Positions 14,880 to 23,626 of a stretch of DNA of 55,526 nucleotides are shown here, piece after piece. The stretch spans positions 1 through 55,526 of the forward strand of contig NZ_JACZFQ010000091.1 in the NCBI RefSeq assembly GCF_014904755.1. The letters run 5' to 3'. Within the stretch, counting starts at the first letter, position 1. The number at the start of each line of letters is the position of its first letter. The position numbers were made by a program, and so were the translations under genes. Below the pieces are notes generated by a model. That model did not search any database. It was not told the DNA's origin and worked only from the letters and a program-made list of their open reading frames with translations. This stretch comes from Neoluteolibacter marinus. Its GTDB lineage: Bacteria; Verrucomicrobiota; Verrucomicrobiia; Verrucomicrobiales; Akkermansiaceae.

Positions 14880-17800
14880 ATGGTGACGAAGCGAACAAAC
14901 TGCGGGCAGCCCGTGCACCCGATCCAGAACACCCGCCGCCTTTTCCAGCCCCGGACCCTTCCCGGCTGGGGCCTCCTCGGACTTGCCTTGATTTTGCCAT
15001 CCGGTGTGCGGGCGCAGTCGCGTTTCACCATCGTCGGGGAAGAGCAGAGCTGGGCGTCGCCGGGGGGCACCAGCTCGGCCTATATCGCCGCCCAGGCACT
15101 GCCGGGGCCGACGCGGCCGGTGGTGATGGCGGGGAATTTCGAGCAACTGGTGATCTTCCCGCCGGGGTCCCTGCCGTTTCTGTCCGGAACCGCAGGGGTT
15201 CCGGCGGTGTTCGCCGGGGTGCTCGACTACGACAGCAGCGACGCCCGCTGGGAGGTCGGGGTCTTCCCGCAGCAGGTCGACAAGCTCGAGCCGCGGAACC
15301 CGGTTGCGGCTTCGTCGCCGTCGGCGGAACTCCTCGATCTCGCGGTGGTCGACCGCAACGAGTACTACGTCACCGGGATCGTCGACGATGCGACGTACTT
15401 CGAGAACCGCGACGCCACCAATTTCACCGTGGTCGCCGCCTTGCCGATCCCGCCGGTGCGTGGCTTCGTGGCGCTTGCCGACAGCGGCACCTTCACCTCG
15501 GTCCATCACACGGATGCCACGATCCAGCCGAAGGCGCTGTCCACGGACGTCGCCGGCAGCTTCCTCGTCATCGCCGGCCAGGAGCGCGACACGCTGGCGG
15601 CCGGATACGACGGTGCGGACGCCCAGGTGCATCGTTACAGCCTGCCACTGCCCGCCTCCGGCACGCCGCTGAGTGCCGCGGTGAGCATCAGCGACCCCAA
15701 GCTCAACGCCACGGCGCTGAGTGAGGTCGCGGTGTCCTCCTCGGGCGAGACCTGGGTCGGCGGCACCAAGGCGGGCACGGGATTCCTCGGCGGCGTCTCC
15801 GACATCTGGCTGGGCCGCGCGGACTTCACCGGTGACCAGATCCTCGATGACTTCCGCGCCGGATCGGAAGGTGTCGACCGCCTCTTCGCGATGGAACGCG
15901 GCGAGCACGGGGAAATCTACGTCGCCTTCACGGTGGGCGGCCGCGACGTGGCGTTTGGCGGACTGACCTACGACCTCGACGCGGCGCCGTTCACGGCTGC
16001 GGTTTCAACCCACGCCTTCGTCGGCATGATCAAGAGCGACGGCACGCCCGGCTGGCTGAGTCCGCTCGGATTTTCCCAGACGGCCGGCGGCAACCTCAAG
16101 CCGAGCGACTTGTCGGTCGATGCCGGCGGCAATGTGTTCGTGACCGTCAATGGCGCCGGCGACTGGCGGATCGAGGGGCTGCTGGAAGTCCTGTCCGGAC
16201 CGGGACAGATCACCCTCAACGGCAAGGGCCGGGTGGTGGATTTCAGCGAGACGCCCGCCCTCGGTACGGCGAATGCCGGCGCGGTGCCGGATCTGGAAAA
16301 CCGCCTGGTGCTCGGGCAGACCGGCGTGCAGTCGGCCTTTTCTACCCTCGAGGCGCTGGCGGTGAACCAGAGCAGCCAGTTCATCCGCTGGACCAATCCG
16401 ACCCTACCCGGCAACACCGTCGAAGCCCTCAGCGCGCTCATCACGTCCTTTGGCGGACAGGTCCACGACGAGCTGGACTACCCCGCCTACGGCACGGTCG
16501 GGGTGTCCGCTTGGCTCACCCCGAATCAGATCCGCGCGCTGAACGACGGCTACGGCGGGGTGATGATGATCATGGCCGATCCGCTGATCATCAGCACCGA
16601 CGAGGGCGGATTCGGTGAGGTGGCGGATCCCGGCTGGGCGCTGGCGCGCTTGTTCGACCCTTATCTTGTCGATCCCGAGGCGCCCGGCGAAAGCTACTAC
16701 TTTTCCTCCGGTCACGTGACCGGCGATCCGGCGGGCCCGAAGAAGGTGCGCGTCTATGTCATCGACAAGGGCCTGGGCGAGATCGAGCCCTTCGTCTTCC
16801 AGGACCTCGCCGGCCAGGGTGGATTGCCGATCGAGTTCGACGGCGCGGGAGGCTTGAACGTCGATTCCCTCGTCCACCCGGTCCAGGACGGCGAAAGCGT
16901 GCCCGACACCTCGTCCAATCATCCCCGCCAGGTTGTCAACCTGCTTGCGGCGGCCAACCTCGGTGCCGCGGAAGGCACCGCGATGGAGATCATCTCCGGG
17001 GACATGTACTCCGGCGCCTCGCCCGAGATGGGGAATTCCCTGACCTACGCCAGCTACGTTTCGCACGCGATCCTCGAGTGCCTCAGTGACGCCGTGGTGA
17101 GGGACCTCGGCGAGGAGCTTCCGACCCTGCTGGTGATCGCCAGCAGCGGCGAGGACCCGCTCGACCAGGTGGACATCGGCGGCGCGATCGACCAGGCCTT
17201 GCTGCAGGGCGTGACGGTGATCATTTCCGCGGGCAATGGCGGGCCCTTGGCCGAGGCGGAGGATTTCGTGCCCGCCCAGCACGGCGACAAGAACGGGGTG
17301 ATCACGGTCGGGGCCACCTCCTTCGCCGCCAACCCGGCGCCGGATGCGTCGCTCGGCGACCTGAATCCGCCCTACTCCAACGGCAACGTCGACAGCACGC
17401 ACAACGTGATCAGCTTGTACGCTCCGGGCGGCAGCGTGGACACCGGCTACGGCGCGGCGTCGGGCACCAGCTTCTCGTGCGCGTTGGTCGCGGGCCTGGC
17501 GGTGAACTACCTGACCTTCCATCCGGAAGCGACGCCGGCCGAGGTCGAACAGGCGCTGGTGCAAATGAGCGTTTACGACGGGGTGGGGCAGCGCCACATC
17601 GCCCGCAGCGCCTGCGTCTTCGGCGCGTGGTTGTACCGCCATGGGCTGGGAGAGGTGGCCAGCGGGGCATCGATCGATTTCGAGACCGACTCCGATGAAG
17701 ACGGCGACAGCGACTTCTTCGAGTTCCTCGGCCGCTCGGATCCCACCGACGATCGGAGCCGGGCGCAGGTGCCGGTGGATTTCACGCTGGCCGGCAAGTC

Positions 17801-18056
17801 CGCGTCGATCTCGGCGTGGTTGCCCGCCAGCCTTCCGGCCGACGGGAAGATCCTCGCCGACGGTTGCTGGAGCCTGCCGGTCGGGCTGGAGATCGGCGAC
17901 AACCTCAGTGAATGGCTGAAGGTCGAGCCGGACCAAGTGGTGAACGGACCGGTCTCCGGCGGCCTTCGGGAGTTGCGTTTCGAGATCGATCTGGAACCCT
18001 ATTTCGACGATCGATGTTTCCTCCGCTTCGACTTTGGGCTGCCGGCCTCGCCCTGA
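14880..18056 (+). CDS. Large secreted subtilisin-like (S8) serine protease
   Basis: 1058 residues from ATG 14880; an ATG at 14736 would overlap the divergent TpsB gene. Signal peptide GWGLLGLALILPSGVRAQ. Residues 50-500 form a long beta-propeller-like region with repeated blade-like segments (SDIWLGRADFTGDQILDD, GNVFVTVNGAGDW). The peptidase domain spans about 620-890 with Asp629 in VYVIDKGLG, His681 in SSNHPRQVV, oxyanion Asn786 in SAGNGG, and Ser864 in ASGTSFSC. The histidine is in an HPRQV rather than HGTHV context, so the domain is divergent but complete. The tail has an acidic Ca-binding-like segment (DSDEDGDSDFFEF). Overlaps the CHAT gene by 43 bp, suggesting coupled expression. Confidence 0.88.
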   Translation: MVTKRTNCGQPVHPIQNTRRLFQPRTLPGWGLLGLALILPSGVRAQSRFTIVGEEQSWASPGGTSSAYIAAQALPGPTRPVVMAGNFEQLVIFPPGSLPFLSGTAGVPAVFAGVLDYDSSDARWEVGVFPQQVDKLEPRNPVAASSPSAELLDLAVVDRNEYYVTGIVDDATYFENRDATNFTVVAALPIPPVRGFVALADSGTFTSVHHTDATIQPKALSTDVAGSFLVIAGQERDTLAAGYDGADAQVHRYSLPLPASGTPLSAAVSISDPKLNATALSEVAVSSSGETWVGGTKAGTGFLGGVSDIWLGRADFTGDQILDDFRAGSEGVDRLFAMERGEHGEIYVAFTVGGRDVAFGGLTYDLDAAPFTAAVSTHAFVGMIKSDGTPGWLSPLGFSQTAGGNLKPSDLSVDAGGNVFVTVNGAGDWRIEGLLEVLSGPGQITLNGKGRVVDFSETPALGTANAGAVPDLENRLVLGQTGVQSAFSTLEALAVNQSSQFIRWTNPTLPGNTVEALSALITSFGGQVHDELDYPAYGTVGVSAWLTPNQIRALNDGYGGVMMIMADPLIISTDEGGFGEVADPGWALARLFDPYLVDPEAPGESYYFSSGHVTGDPAGPKKVRVYVIDKGLGEIEPFVFQDLAGQGGLPIEFDGAGGLNVDSLVHPVQDGESVPDTSSNHPRQVVNLLAAANLGAAEGTAMEIISGDMYSGASPEMGNSLTYASYVSHAILECLSDAVVRDLGEELPTLLVIASSGEDPLDQVDIGGAIDQALLQGVTVIISAGNGGPLAEAEDFVPAQHGDKNGVITVGATSFAANPAPDASLGDLNPPYSNGNVDSTHNVISLYAPGGSVDTGYGAASGTSFSCALVAGLAVNYLTFHPEATPAEVEQALVQMSVYDGVGQRHIARSACVFGAWLYRHGLGEVASGASIDFETDSDEDGDSDFFEFLGRSDPTDDRSRAQVPVDFTLAGKSASISAWLPASLPADGKILADGCWSLPVGLEIGDNLSEWLKVEPDQVVNGPVSGGLRELRFEIDLEPYFDDRCFLRFDFGLPASP

Positions 18057-20671
18057 TCCTGGGCGCGGGCCGCGGCATGGCGGAAGTGCCGCGGCGCGAT
18101 CTCGAGTCCCTGCTTGCCGCCGAAAAGTCGCTGGCCGAAGCCGACCGGCAGGCCGGGACCCCGGAGAGCCGCTGGGCATGGATCGAGGCCATCGCCCGCG
18201 TCGGCTGGGCACGGGCGGAGGCGGGCGAGCATCACCAGGCGGCGGAGCGCTACCGGGCGGCCATCGCCGTCCTTCCGGCGGACGCGGCCAAGGAAGAACC
18301 GGAGTTCGTGGCCCTGCTGCACGACGGGCTCGGCCGGGCCTCGCAGAACGACGGCGATTTCGAAGGCGCCGCGACCCATCTCACAATAGCCCTGGAGTTG
18401 CGCGCGGCACAGCCGGGCGGGGAGACGCAGCTGGGTACCAGCGAAGGCCATCTCGGGCTGTTGGAGCTGGTGCGGGGCCACTATGCCAAGGCCGAACGCT
18501 TGTTGTTGGCGGCGATGGATCACACGCCCGGGGACCGCGATGACCTGCTGGCTCTGCGCCATGATTGCCTCGGCCGCTACTACCTGGCGCTGCGTGCCCA
18601 CGAACTGGCGTCAATGCACTACGGCGAAGCCATCCGTCATGCCGCCAAGCAGGTGAAGCCGGATGCGCCGCTGATGGTCGACCTCCGCACCAACCTCGCC
18701 TTGTGCCGGTTCCGCGGCGGCGATCCCGACGGCGCCATGATCGAGGTCGAGGGCTTGCTCGACACCACGCGCGGCGGTGCCGACCCGTTGCAGCGGGCCG
18801 GCTTGCTCAATCTCGCCGCCACCATCCAGGCTGCGACCGGGGAATCCGCCGCCGCCGGGGCCCGGATCGAGGAGGCTTTGGATCTTCTGGCCGGCAAGGT
18901 GCGGAAGGACCATCCGTCCTTTGCCCCGATCCTTGCCAACCTCGGCGCGGTCCGCCTGCAGGCGGGTGACGCCGCCGGGGCGCTGGAGCCGCTCGAGCGG
19001 GCGAAGGAGCTGCTGCTGGCGAATGTTTCCGATCACCACCAGGCCCTGGTCGAGGTGCTCTATCAGATCGCCGGCTGCCGGCTGGCGAGCGGCCCGCCCG
19101 ACGAGGCACGGCGGGCGGTGGTGGCGGCGAGAAGCGCGGCGGGCGAACTGATGTCGGATCTGATCGCGAGCGGTTCGGAGCGCGAGTTGCTGACCTTCCG
19201 CCAGCAGGTCGACCTGCATTCGATCGTCTGCCGGCTGGGCGATCCCGCGCTGATCCTCGACAGCCTGCTCGGGGGAAAGGGGCGGATCATGGAAGCGGTG
19301 ATCGACCGCCGCAGCGGGTCGGGCGCGGGCGGGCGGAGGATCGACCGGCTGCAGGCCGAGCTGGATCGCCTGCTGCTGGTTCCGGAGAGCACGGCCGACG
19401 GGCGGATCGATGCGCTGCAGCACGAAATACGAGAACTCTCGTTGCAGGCAGAATCCGATGCGGCCGCGACAACGACGGTGGATTGGCGCGACGTGTCCCG
19501 GAGCCTGCCCGCGGGCACCGCGTACGTGGATTGCGTGCGCTACGTGCCGGCGGAAGGAGGCGCGTGCTACGGCGCGGTGGTGGTGACGCGGGAGGGCGAG
19601 CCACGCTGGATCCCGCTTGGTGAAGAGAAACTGTTAGGCCGGCTCGACCTGCTCCACCGCAGCCTGGCGCTCCGCGCCGACGTCCTCCGCAACGGCGGTG
19701 GCAAGGCCGGGATTCCGATGCTTCCCCTGCTCACCGACCTTTACCGGGCGTTCTGGCAACCGATCGCCAAGGCGTTGCCCGCCGGGGTCGCGGAGGTGAT
19801 CCTTTGTCCCGAGGCGAAGATGCACCTGCTGCCCTTCGCGGTGCTTCACGATCCGGACGGGCGCTTCCTGTGCGAGGAACTCGCCGGGCTGCGGGTGGTC
19901 GATTCCGGCCGCCGCCTGGTCCAGCCGCGGCAGCCGGCGGTCGGGCTCTCGAAACCTTGGGCCGCCGTCGGGGTCGCGGATTTCACGGCCTACCGGAATG
20001 CCGGGGAGAGCGGTGCGGTGGCCTGGCCGCCGCGCTGGGCGGAAGCCCTGGCCGGGATCGGCGACCTGCCGACGGTGCGCGCGGAGATCCGGTCGATGAA
20101 GCAGCTCGCGCCGGCGGGCAGCACGATCCTGTTGGATTCGAAGGCGACGGAACCGGCCCTGGCCGGGATCGTGGATCCGCCCGCCGTGCTGCACTTCGCC
20201 AGCCATGGCTTCCACGTCCCGCTTTCCGGGACCGCCGACCTCGCCGCGGATCCGTCGGCGCTTTACGAGAATGGCATCCTGCTGCGACCGGGCGCGGGCG
20301 ACGATGGCATCCTGTTTCCCGAGGAAGCGGGGCTGCTCGATCTTCAGGGAACCACGCTGGTGACGCTTTCCACCTGCCGCGGTGCGTTGGGCCGCCCGGT
20401 GTCGGGCGAGGGCCTGCTCGGGCTGTGCCGCGGTTTCGCCAAGGCCGGCGCGCGCAACGTGATGGCCAGCCTGTGGGAAATTCCCGATCTCGGCACCGCC
20501 GGGTTCATGGCGAAGTACTATGAATCCCTGAAAAAGGGCGGGAGCCCGGGAAACATCCTGTGGTCGATGCAGGCCGAGCGCCTGGGCGCGGCTCGCGGGG
20601 AAAAGGCGGACGATGACGCGGTCGAGACGGCGATCCTGAGCTTCGGCGGCTTCACGATGACCTCGCTGTGA
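18014..20671 (+). CDS. Exported TPR-CHAT cysteine protease
   Basis: 885 residues from ATG 18014, which overlaps the subtilase gene. The start is chosen because a signal-like peptide follows (MFPPLRLWAAGLALILGAG). Residues 35-420 are tetratricopeptide repeats (AGEHHQAAERYRAAIAV, NDGDFEGAATHLTIALEL, AGDAAGALEPLERAKELLL). Residues 450-530 form a helical linker. Residues 560-885 are a CHAT (caspase/separase-like) domain with the His-Cys dyad His731 in LHFASHGF and Cys788 in TLSTCRGALG, ending in the family motif FGGFTM. CHAT proteases cleave specific partner proteins; exported TPR-CHAT proteins often neighbour TPS genes. It ends 10 bp from the convergent TpsA-like gene. Confidence 0.92.
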   Translation: MFPPLRLWAAGLALILGAGRGMAEVPRRDLESLLAAEKSLAEADRQAGTPESRWAWIEAIARVGWARAEAGEHHQAAERYRAAIAVLPADAAKEEPEFVALLHDGLGRASQNDGDFEGAATHLTIALELRAAQPGGETQLGTSEGHLGLLELVRGHYAKAERLLLAAMDHTPGDRDDLLALRHDCLGRYYLALRAHELASMHYGEAIRHAAKQVKPDAPLMVDLRTNLALCRFRGGDPDGAMIEVEGLLDTTRGGADPLQRAGLLNLAATIQAATGESAAAGARIEEALDLLAGKVRKDHPSFAPILANLGAVRLQAGDAAGALEPLERAKELLLANVSDHHQALVEVLYQIAGCRLASGPPDEARRAVVAARSAAGELMSDLIASGSERELLTFRQQVDLHSIVCRLGDPALILDSLLGGKGRIMEAVIDRRSGSGAGGRRIDRLQAELDRLLLVPESTADGRIDALQHEIRELSLQAESDAAATTTVDWRDVSRSLPAGTAYVDCVRYVPAEGGACYGAVVVTREGEPRWIPLGEEKLLGRLDLLHRSLALRADVLRNGGGKAGIPMLPLLTDLYRAFWQPIAKALPAGVAEVILCPEAKMHLLPFAVLHDPDGRFLCEELAGLRVVDSGRRLVQPRQPAVGLSKPWAAVGVADFTAYRNAGESGAVAWPPRWAEALAGIGDLPTVRAEIRSMKQLAPAGSTILLDSKATEPALAGIVDPPAVLHFASHGFHVPLSGTADLAADPSALYENGILLRPGAGDDGILFPEEAGLLDLQGTTLVTLSTCRGALGRPVSGEGLLGLCRGFAKAGARNVMASLWEIPDLGTAGFMAKYYESLKKGGSPGNILWSMQAERLGAARGEKADDDAVETAILSFGGFTMTSL

Positions 20672-20680
20672 AGCGATCGG

Positions 20681-21787
20681 TCAGCGCTTTTGCGTCACCG
20701 TCGCGCGGGTCCGGAAGAACGAGCGCTTGCGGATCGGGGCGACGTTCTCGGCGAGGGCGCCGGACCTGCGTTTGGCCTTCTGTTCCTCCGCCTTGGTGAA
20801 GCCGGTGCCGGCGCGCGCGGTGATCGCGGCGCTGGTCGGCACGGTCCTTTTCGTTGTCCGGTTGGCGGCGAGGGAGGGGAATTCGTTCAGAGCCGGCGCC
20901 AGTGCCCCGGGGTTGTCCCCTTCGGCCGGTGGGATGAAGGCCACTTCGCCCTGCGGCTTTTCCGAGTAATTCGCTGAGCGGGCGTGGACCACCAGGCCGG
21001 CATTGCCGATCAGGATGTTGCCGCCGTCGTTGACCTTGGCGAAGAAGCGTCCCTGACCGTTGCCGGCGCGCATCTCACCGGTCATGCTGAGGGCTTCCTG
21101 GCTGACCAGCGCGATGTCGCCGCCTGCCTTGATCGTGCCTCCCTGGATGATCTGCCGACCGCCGCTCGTGGCCGGGGTGGTCGGGGAATTCCGTTGGTAA
21201 TTCACGCGGTCGCCGGTCACGGCGGTGACCGCGCCGGCGGCATCCATGTCGCCCACAACCTGCAGCTCGCGGCCCACGACCAGCACGTCGCCACGGGTGG
21301 TGGTGATGTTGCCGCGGATCACCGTGGTCGGATTCGTCTGCGCGGTGGCGTGGAACTCGATCTCGTTGCGACCGTCGGTGAACTGCGCGGGATCGGCATC
21401 GAGCCCGCTGGCGGTGAAGCTGCCGGCGGTGACATTGGCGGTGTTGCGGAACAAGAGCCAGCTGTTCGGGCTGAGGAGGACCACGTTGCCGTTCGAGTTG
21501 ATGGTTCCGCCGACGAGGGTCGTGCCGGTGCCGGTCACCCGGTTGACCACGGTGTCCCGGGGATTGCTGAAATTGAACTGCATCTCGCGGCCGGACGGCA
21601 GCGAGAACGAATCCCACTGGATCACCGTGTTGTCGGTCATGCTGATGATCGTCGACGCGCCGATCACCTCGCAGGTCGCGGTGCCCGGCGTGAGCAGCTT
21701 GCCGCCGCCGCTGCAGCCGCAGAAATCGTCGTCCGCCCGCAGCGGGGCGACCGCCAGGCAGGCGAGGAGGCCGGTGATCGTCTTCAT
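20681..21787 (-). CDS. Short TpsA-like protein with filamentous-haemagglutinin-type TPS domain
   Basis: 368 residues. Signal peptide MKTITGLLACLAVAPLRA, then a Cys-rich mature start DDDFCGCSGGGK (C23, C25, and C39 later). Residues 45-135 carry the TPS secretion domain: FNFSNPRDTVVNRVTG, LVGGTINSNGNVVLLSPNSW, and LLFRNTANVTAGSFTASGLD. These are the family's NRV, NPNG and A..G...AS positions, in order. A short beta-helix (to about 250) follows, then a basic tail rich in Lys/Arg. TpsA proteins are usually thousands of residues long, so this one is minimal. Likely cargo of the TpsB protein at 13051-14760. Its start overlaps the stop of the upstream membrane-protein gene (ATGA). Confidence 0.85.
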   Translation of the reverse strand: MKTITGLLACLAVAPLRADDDFCGCSGGGKLLTPGTATCEVIGASTIISMTDNTVIQWDSFSLPSGREMQFNFSNPRDTVVNRVTGTGTTLVGGTINSNGNVVLLSPNSWLLFRNTANVTAGSFTASGLDADPAQFTDGRNEIEFHATAQTNPTTVIRGNITTTRGDVLVVGRELQVVGDMDAAGAVTAVTGDRVNYQRNSPTTPATSGGRQIIQGGTIKAGGDIALVSQEALSMTGEMRAGNGQGRFFAKVNDGGNILIGNAGLVVHARSANYSEKPQGEVAFIPPAEGDNPGALAPALNEFPSLAANRTTKRTVPTSAAITARAGTGFTKAEEQKAKRRSGALAENVAPIRKRSFFRTRATVTQKR

Positions 21788-22410
21788 GGCTCGTCGGCGG
21801 GTTCCGGGAGTTCGGCCAGCAGGTCGAGGATGCGCGGGGCGAGATCCGTTTCGTCGCCGGCGAAGGAGATCGCCGCCGGACCCGTGTCGCCGGCGAAGGG
21901 CGCGGTGATTTCACCTGTCGCGCCGTCGACCAGCAGCAAGTTCGGCCGCTTGTTGGATTCCAGGAAGGCGGCAAGGTCGTCGCCGGCCGGGACGACCGCC
22001 AGTTGCTCGGGGCGGAAGTAGCCGGACGATTCCAGCGCTTCGGTCTGCGCGGCGCCCAATTGATGGAGGACGACCAGCGAGGGCAGCCCGGCGGTGCCGC
22101 CGCCGGATCGGAAGTCCTGGCCCTTGCTGCCACCGGTTTCCACGCCGGACGGAGGCCGCGTGAGAATCACCGCGGCGATCACCAGCATCGCGGTGACCGC
22201 GACGGCGGCGAGCTGTGGTCCGCGCAACAGCGAGAACAGTTTCTCGAAGAACGGGACCTTGTCCGGGGCGGAGCGGACCTGGCCGCCGAGCGCCACGCGG
22301 ACGCTTTCGGGCAAGGGTTCCCTGCCGTGTTGACCGGAGACCCGCGGGTAGCTGTCCGCGAGAACCTGCTTCATGCGCTCGAGGCGCTCGGATGGGTCGG
22401 AGGGGTTCAT
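21784..22410 (-). CDS. Single-pass membrane protein, candidate anti-sigma-like regulator
   Basis: 208 residues. A cytoplasmic-type N-terminus of about 70 residues (SERLERMKQVLADSYP) leads into one transmembrane helix at about 71-91 (PQLAAVAVTAMLVIAAVILT). A roughly 110-residue soluble domain follows (SLVVLHQLGAAQTEALESSG). No zinc-binding HxxxCxxC motif is present, so it is not a ZAS-type anti-sigma factor. It is encoded between a sigma-like factor gene (13 bp upstream) and the TpsA-like gene (4-bp overlap). That order would suit a transmembrane regulator linking the two. Function inferred from context only. Confidence 0.7.
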   Translation of the reverse strand: MNPSDPSERLERMKQVLADSYPRVSGQHGREPLPESVRVALGGQVRSAPDKVPFFEKLFSLLRGPQLAAVAVTAMLVIAAVILTRPPSGVETGGSKGQDFRSGGGTAGLPSLVVLHQLGAAQTEALESSGYFRPEQLAVVPAGDDLAAFLESNKRPNLLLVDGATGEITAPFAGDTGPAAISFAGDETDLAPRILDLLAELPEPADEP

Positions 22411-22423
22411 GACCGGGGATGAG

Positions 22424-23467
22424 TTAGACGGCGAGGGCGTCGGCCAGCCGTTCTAGCGCGGGGTTGATGATGTCTTCCACCCGCCGGCGCAGGGTGGCGG
22501 GGGACTGGGTGGCGTCGATGCCGAGGAACGCGAGCTTGGCGGGGTCGGCGATGAGGTCCTTCACCGTGTACTTCTGGGCGACGTAGAGGTCGAAAATGAG
22601 GCCCCACTCGACCGGGCTCAGGTCCTCGCGGCATTGCTGGTAGATTTCCTCGAAGCGCCAGGTGGCGGGACGGTCGCGGTCGCTCGCGGCGGGATCGGCG
22701 AGCTGCACGGCGCTGCCTTCCTCGCTTTCCATGCCCTCGAGGCTGTGCAGCTGCTCCGGCCGCGCCTTCTGGGTGGTCTTGCGGCGCAGTGCGTCGATCG
22801 CGCGGAAGCCGATCCGGCGGCAGAAGTTGGGAATGATCTCTTCGAAGACAATCAGCTCCTCGATCGGTGCCTGCTTCCCGTCGGTCTTGGCCAGGGCGAG
22901 CGAGGCCACGGTGTCGTTGAACACTTCCTCTCCGTCCTCGTCGGGCAGACCCTTGCGTTTGAGGATCTGGAAGCCGAAAGGGCGCAGGAAGCGGTCGAGC
23001 TGCGACCACTCGGGGTGGGCGAAGCGGCCGTCGGTCTTGCGCTGCTGGAGGGCGGGCAGGTCGAGGTTCCTTTCGTAGCGCGCGTCTTCCGGGTCGCGGT
23101 GGCGCTGCTGGTCGCGGCTCAGTTTCCGCTCCTCGGCGACATGCCACTTCGAGGTCTCGGCGGCCTCGCCGAGGACGCTGGCGCTGGTTTCAGCGGGCAG
23201 GGCGCTTTCGTCGCGCATCCTCACCTGTTGCAGCAGCAGCGGCTCGCCGATCCTGCGTGCGGTGTCGCGGTCCAACAGCACGCCGGTGACCGGCCGCTGC
23301 AAGCGCTCGAGCATCGCATTCCAGAGGTCCTCCCAGAAGACCTCGTTCTCCACCTTTCCGGTCGTGGTCACGTGATCGGAATGCCACCAGAGGTCCCGGG
23401 GGGTGGCAACGAAAACCCAACCGGCGGTGAGGCGGGTGGAGTCGGGGAATGGAACGGGCGTGCTCAT
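22424..23467 (-). CDS. Divergent sigma-70-like factor
   Basis: 347 residues, longer than an ordinary ECF sigma factor (about 190). Residues 165-235 resemble sigma region 2: EEVFNDTVASLAL, then IIPNFCRRIGFRAIDALRRK, the place of the core-binding and -10 recognition helices. The C-terminal part (275-345) resembles region 4: LSPVEWGLIFDLYVAQKYTV...ATLRRRVEDIINPAL, a helix-turn-helix. The first 160 residues are charged and unlike standard sigma regions. It heads a three-gene run (sigma-like, membrane protein, TpsA-like), and the divergent exported-protein gene at 23627 shares its promoter region. Another kind of DNA-binding protein cannot be excluded. Confidence 0.65.
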   Translation of the reverse strand: MSTPVPFPDSTRLTAGWVFVATPRDLWWHSDHVTTTGKVENEVFWEDLWNAMLERLQRPVTGVLLDRDTARRIGEPLLLQQVRMRDESALPAETSASVLGEAAETSKWHVAEERKLSRDQQRHRDPEDARYERNLDLPALQQRKTDGRFAHPEWSQLDRFLRPFGFQILKRKGLPDEDGEEVFNDTVASLALAKTDGKQAPIEELIVFEEIIPNFCRRIGFRAIDALRRKTTQKARPEQLHSLEGMESEEGSAVQLADPAASDRDRPATWRFEEIYQQCREDLSPVEWGLIFDLYVAQKYTVKDLIADPAKLAFLGIDATQSPATLRRRVEDIINPALERLADALAV

Positions 23468-23626
23468 CGGATGACCTCGATTCGTGAACCGCGGGCGGCG
23501 ATTTCAAATTTTCGCGACGGATGGAGCGGCACCGGGGGTCGCGGAAAAAAACTCCACGATTTTTGCAATCGGCCGGCGGGGGCTGCGAAGGGACGGCCAC
23601 AAGGGACAACCGCCCGATCGAAACCA

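Noticed and set aside
22634-23626. Upstream extension of the small exported protein at 23627
   Set aside because: It lies antisense to the sigma-like gene, and the signal peptide begins at ATG 23627.
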